Source of the DNA: WM-3-3 sp041660045
Lineage (GTDB): Bacteria; Pseudomonadota; Gammaproteobacteria; Methylococcales; Methylomonadaceae
Length of the DNA: 64,000 nucleotides
Direction of reading: 5' to 3'
Assembly (NCBI GenBank): GCA_041660045.1
Contig: JBAZXA010000002.1
Location: 62,001 to 126,000 of the forward strand
In this document: piece after piece, positions 63,174 through 64,000 of the stretch
Position numbering within the stretch: position 1 is the first letter of the stretch
Layout of the letters: each line of letters starts with the position of its first letter
Translations under genes and position numbers: made by a program
Notes under the pieces: generated by a model
What the model saw: the letters and a program-made list of their open reading frames with translations, nothing else
The model's database searches: none
What the model was told of the DNA's origin: nothing

Positions 63174-64000
63174 TTAATGCTGGGCTTTAGTCAAAATATC
63201 ATTAAATATTTCAATATGAGTTTCTAGTCGGTGTGTTTGATACCATAGCCAAGAAGCTTGTCCTATTTCTGCCGCTATCGAAGGAATGCAAACACTTTTA
63301 GGAACTCCAGTTAAGAAATGCTGGTTAGGTAAAAGACCATCTACACTGGTCGGTGGGTAGCTTTTAGAGATTAATATCGGGCAAACCCCATGAGCGCAAA
63401 ATGCGGCTAGTACTCCACTCTTGGCAATATATTCAAGTGGGTAAGCCATTAGCCCGAACATAGTGTTACTTAACAATTGACTGATATTTGCTTCTGGTAG
63501 CCTTCCGTGTATGGCCACGCTATTTTCGGTTAATTTTTCGGATAAATTTTTATCAATAATTTTTGGGCCGATATCGTGAATTTCTAAATGTTGTAGTTTT
63601 GCCCAAGTAAATAAGGCATCCCCAGCTGCGATATAGGTTTTGTAACGTAGTTCCGAACCACCAAAAATAACTACTTTTGGAGCTCTATATTGATGATAAG
63701 TTGTTAATTCCCCTACGTTGGAAATGACAGGTAATACAGCATAAGGTTTATTTTTTGCAAATTGCTTCAACCATACTGCAGAGGTTTCCCGGTTAGTAAG
63801 CCAGAAATCTGAGAGTTCAGCTAAACGTTTAGCAATATGTCGTTGGCTTGGCGATAACCAAAATGCAGAAGACCAAGGGGGGGCAAAAGCATACAGTTCG
63901 TGGAAAAAAACACCAAAATGTTTAATTTGTTTACGATGTTTTAATATTTGGTTTAATAGCCAAAAAGGGGCGCCACGTTTGGCATAACCATAACCTGAAT
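63174..64000 (-). CDS. glycosyltransferase (partial at window edge)
   Basis: The frame stays open leftward from the window's right edge, giving at least 275 codons; the start is outside the window, so an internal TTG at 63770 is not the beginning. Upstream codons read GYGYAKRGAPFWLL and FGVFFHELYAFAPPW, the N-terminal lobe of a GT4-like transferase. The C-terminal lobe has APKVVIFGGSELR, IHGRLPEANISQLL and FGLMAYPLEYIAKSGVLAAF. Sugar specificity unknown. A run of seven G (63877-63883, plus strand) lies inside the coding sequence. Confidence 0.75.
   Translation of the reverse strand, partial: SGYGYAKRGAPFWLLNQILKHRKQIKHFGVFFHELYAFAPPWSSAFWLSPSQRHIAKRLAELSDFWLTNRETSAVWLKQFAKNKPYAVLPVISNVGELTTYHQYRAPKVVIFGGSELRYKTYIAAGDALFTWAKLQHLEIHDIGPKIIDKNLSEKLTENSVAIHGRLPEANISQLLSNTMFGLMAYPLEYIAKSGVLAAFCAHGVCPILISKSYPPTSVDGLLPNQHFLTGVPKSVCIPSIAAEIGQASWLWYQTHRLETHIEIFNDILTKAQH

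Noticed and set aside
63174..63770. glycosyltransferase starting at TTG 63770
   Set aside because: The frame stays open to the window edge with conserved-looking N-terminal residues, so the true start lies outside.
1..64000. CRISPR arrays, tRNA or rRNA genes, insertion sequences, prophage
   Set aside because: No spaced direct repeats, no tRNA-like cloverleaf, no transposase or integrase frame was seen on either strand.

Overview
The window reads as chromosomal DNA of a Gram-negative gammaproteobacterium, most likely a methanotroph-type (Methylococcales-like) organism. This rests on an exosortase/PEP-CTERM surface system of the VPLPA subtype, an exosortase fused to EpsI, PrsT, and generic gammaproteobacterial genes (aas, lplT, sbcC, rimK, glgX, msrP). 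The species cannot be fixed from sequence alone. No rRNA, tRNA, CRISPR array, prophage or insertion sequence was recognised.

Bases 1-20,000 are mostly housekeeping: a cut-off 3-hydroxyisobutyrate-dehydrogenase-type gene, gamma-glutamyltransferase, a phosphopantetheinyl transferase, tsaC, rimK with a zinc carboxypeptidase-like partner, a TetR regulator, a small secreted cysteine-rich protein, a phospholipid-repair operon (aas, lplT, lipase), sbcC, glgX, a DoxX/msrP pair and a ribbon-helix-helix-like protein.

Bases 20,500-46,800 hold the most unusual part, a large surface-protein locus. Two RNA leaders resembling class I cyclic-di-GMP (GEMM-I) riboswitches sit directly before a VPLPA-CTERM protein gene and before a 3,591-residue two-partner-secretion exoprotein. 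Around them are a PstS-like secreted protein, the TpsB outer-membrane transporter, an ExbB-type proton channel with a DUF2341 and lectin-like extracytoplasmic half, ExbD, a TonB-like protein, a porin, a coiled-coil periplasmic protein, the TPR lipoprotein PrsT and a subtilisin-like protease. My hypothesis is one surface-attachment or biofilm module under second-messenger control.

Bases 46,800-64,000 hold an exopolysaccharide locus. One leftward operon encodes the export protein, a PEP-CTERM-associated outer-membrane protein, the chain-length determinant and a tyrosine-kinase-like ATPase whose Walker A lysine is Asn. Divergent from it are exosortase-EpsI and the GDP-fucose pathway (gmd, fcl). 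A leftward series of glycosyltransferases and hexapeptide acyltransferases follows, including a GT10-type fucosyltransferase in an AT-rich stretch. The last gene, another glycosyltransferase, runs off the right edge. The genes suggest a fucose-containing polysaccharide made beside the surface-protein system. No priming transferase, flippase or polymerase is visible here.
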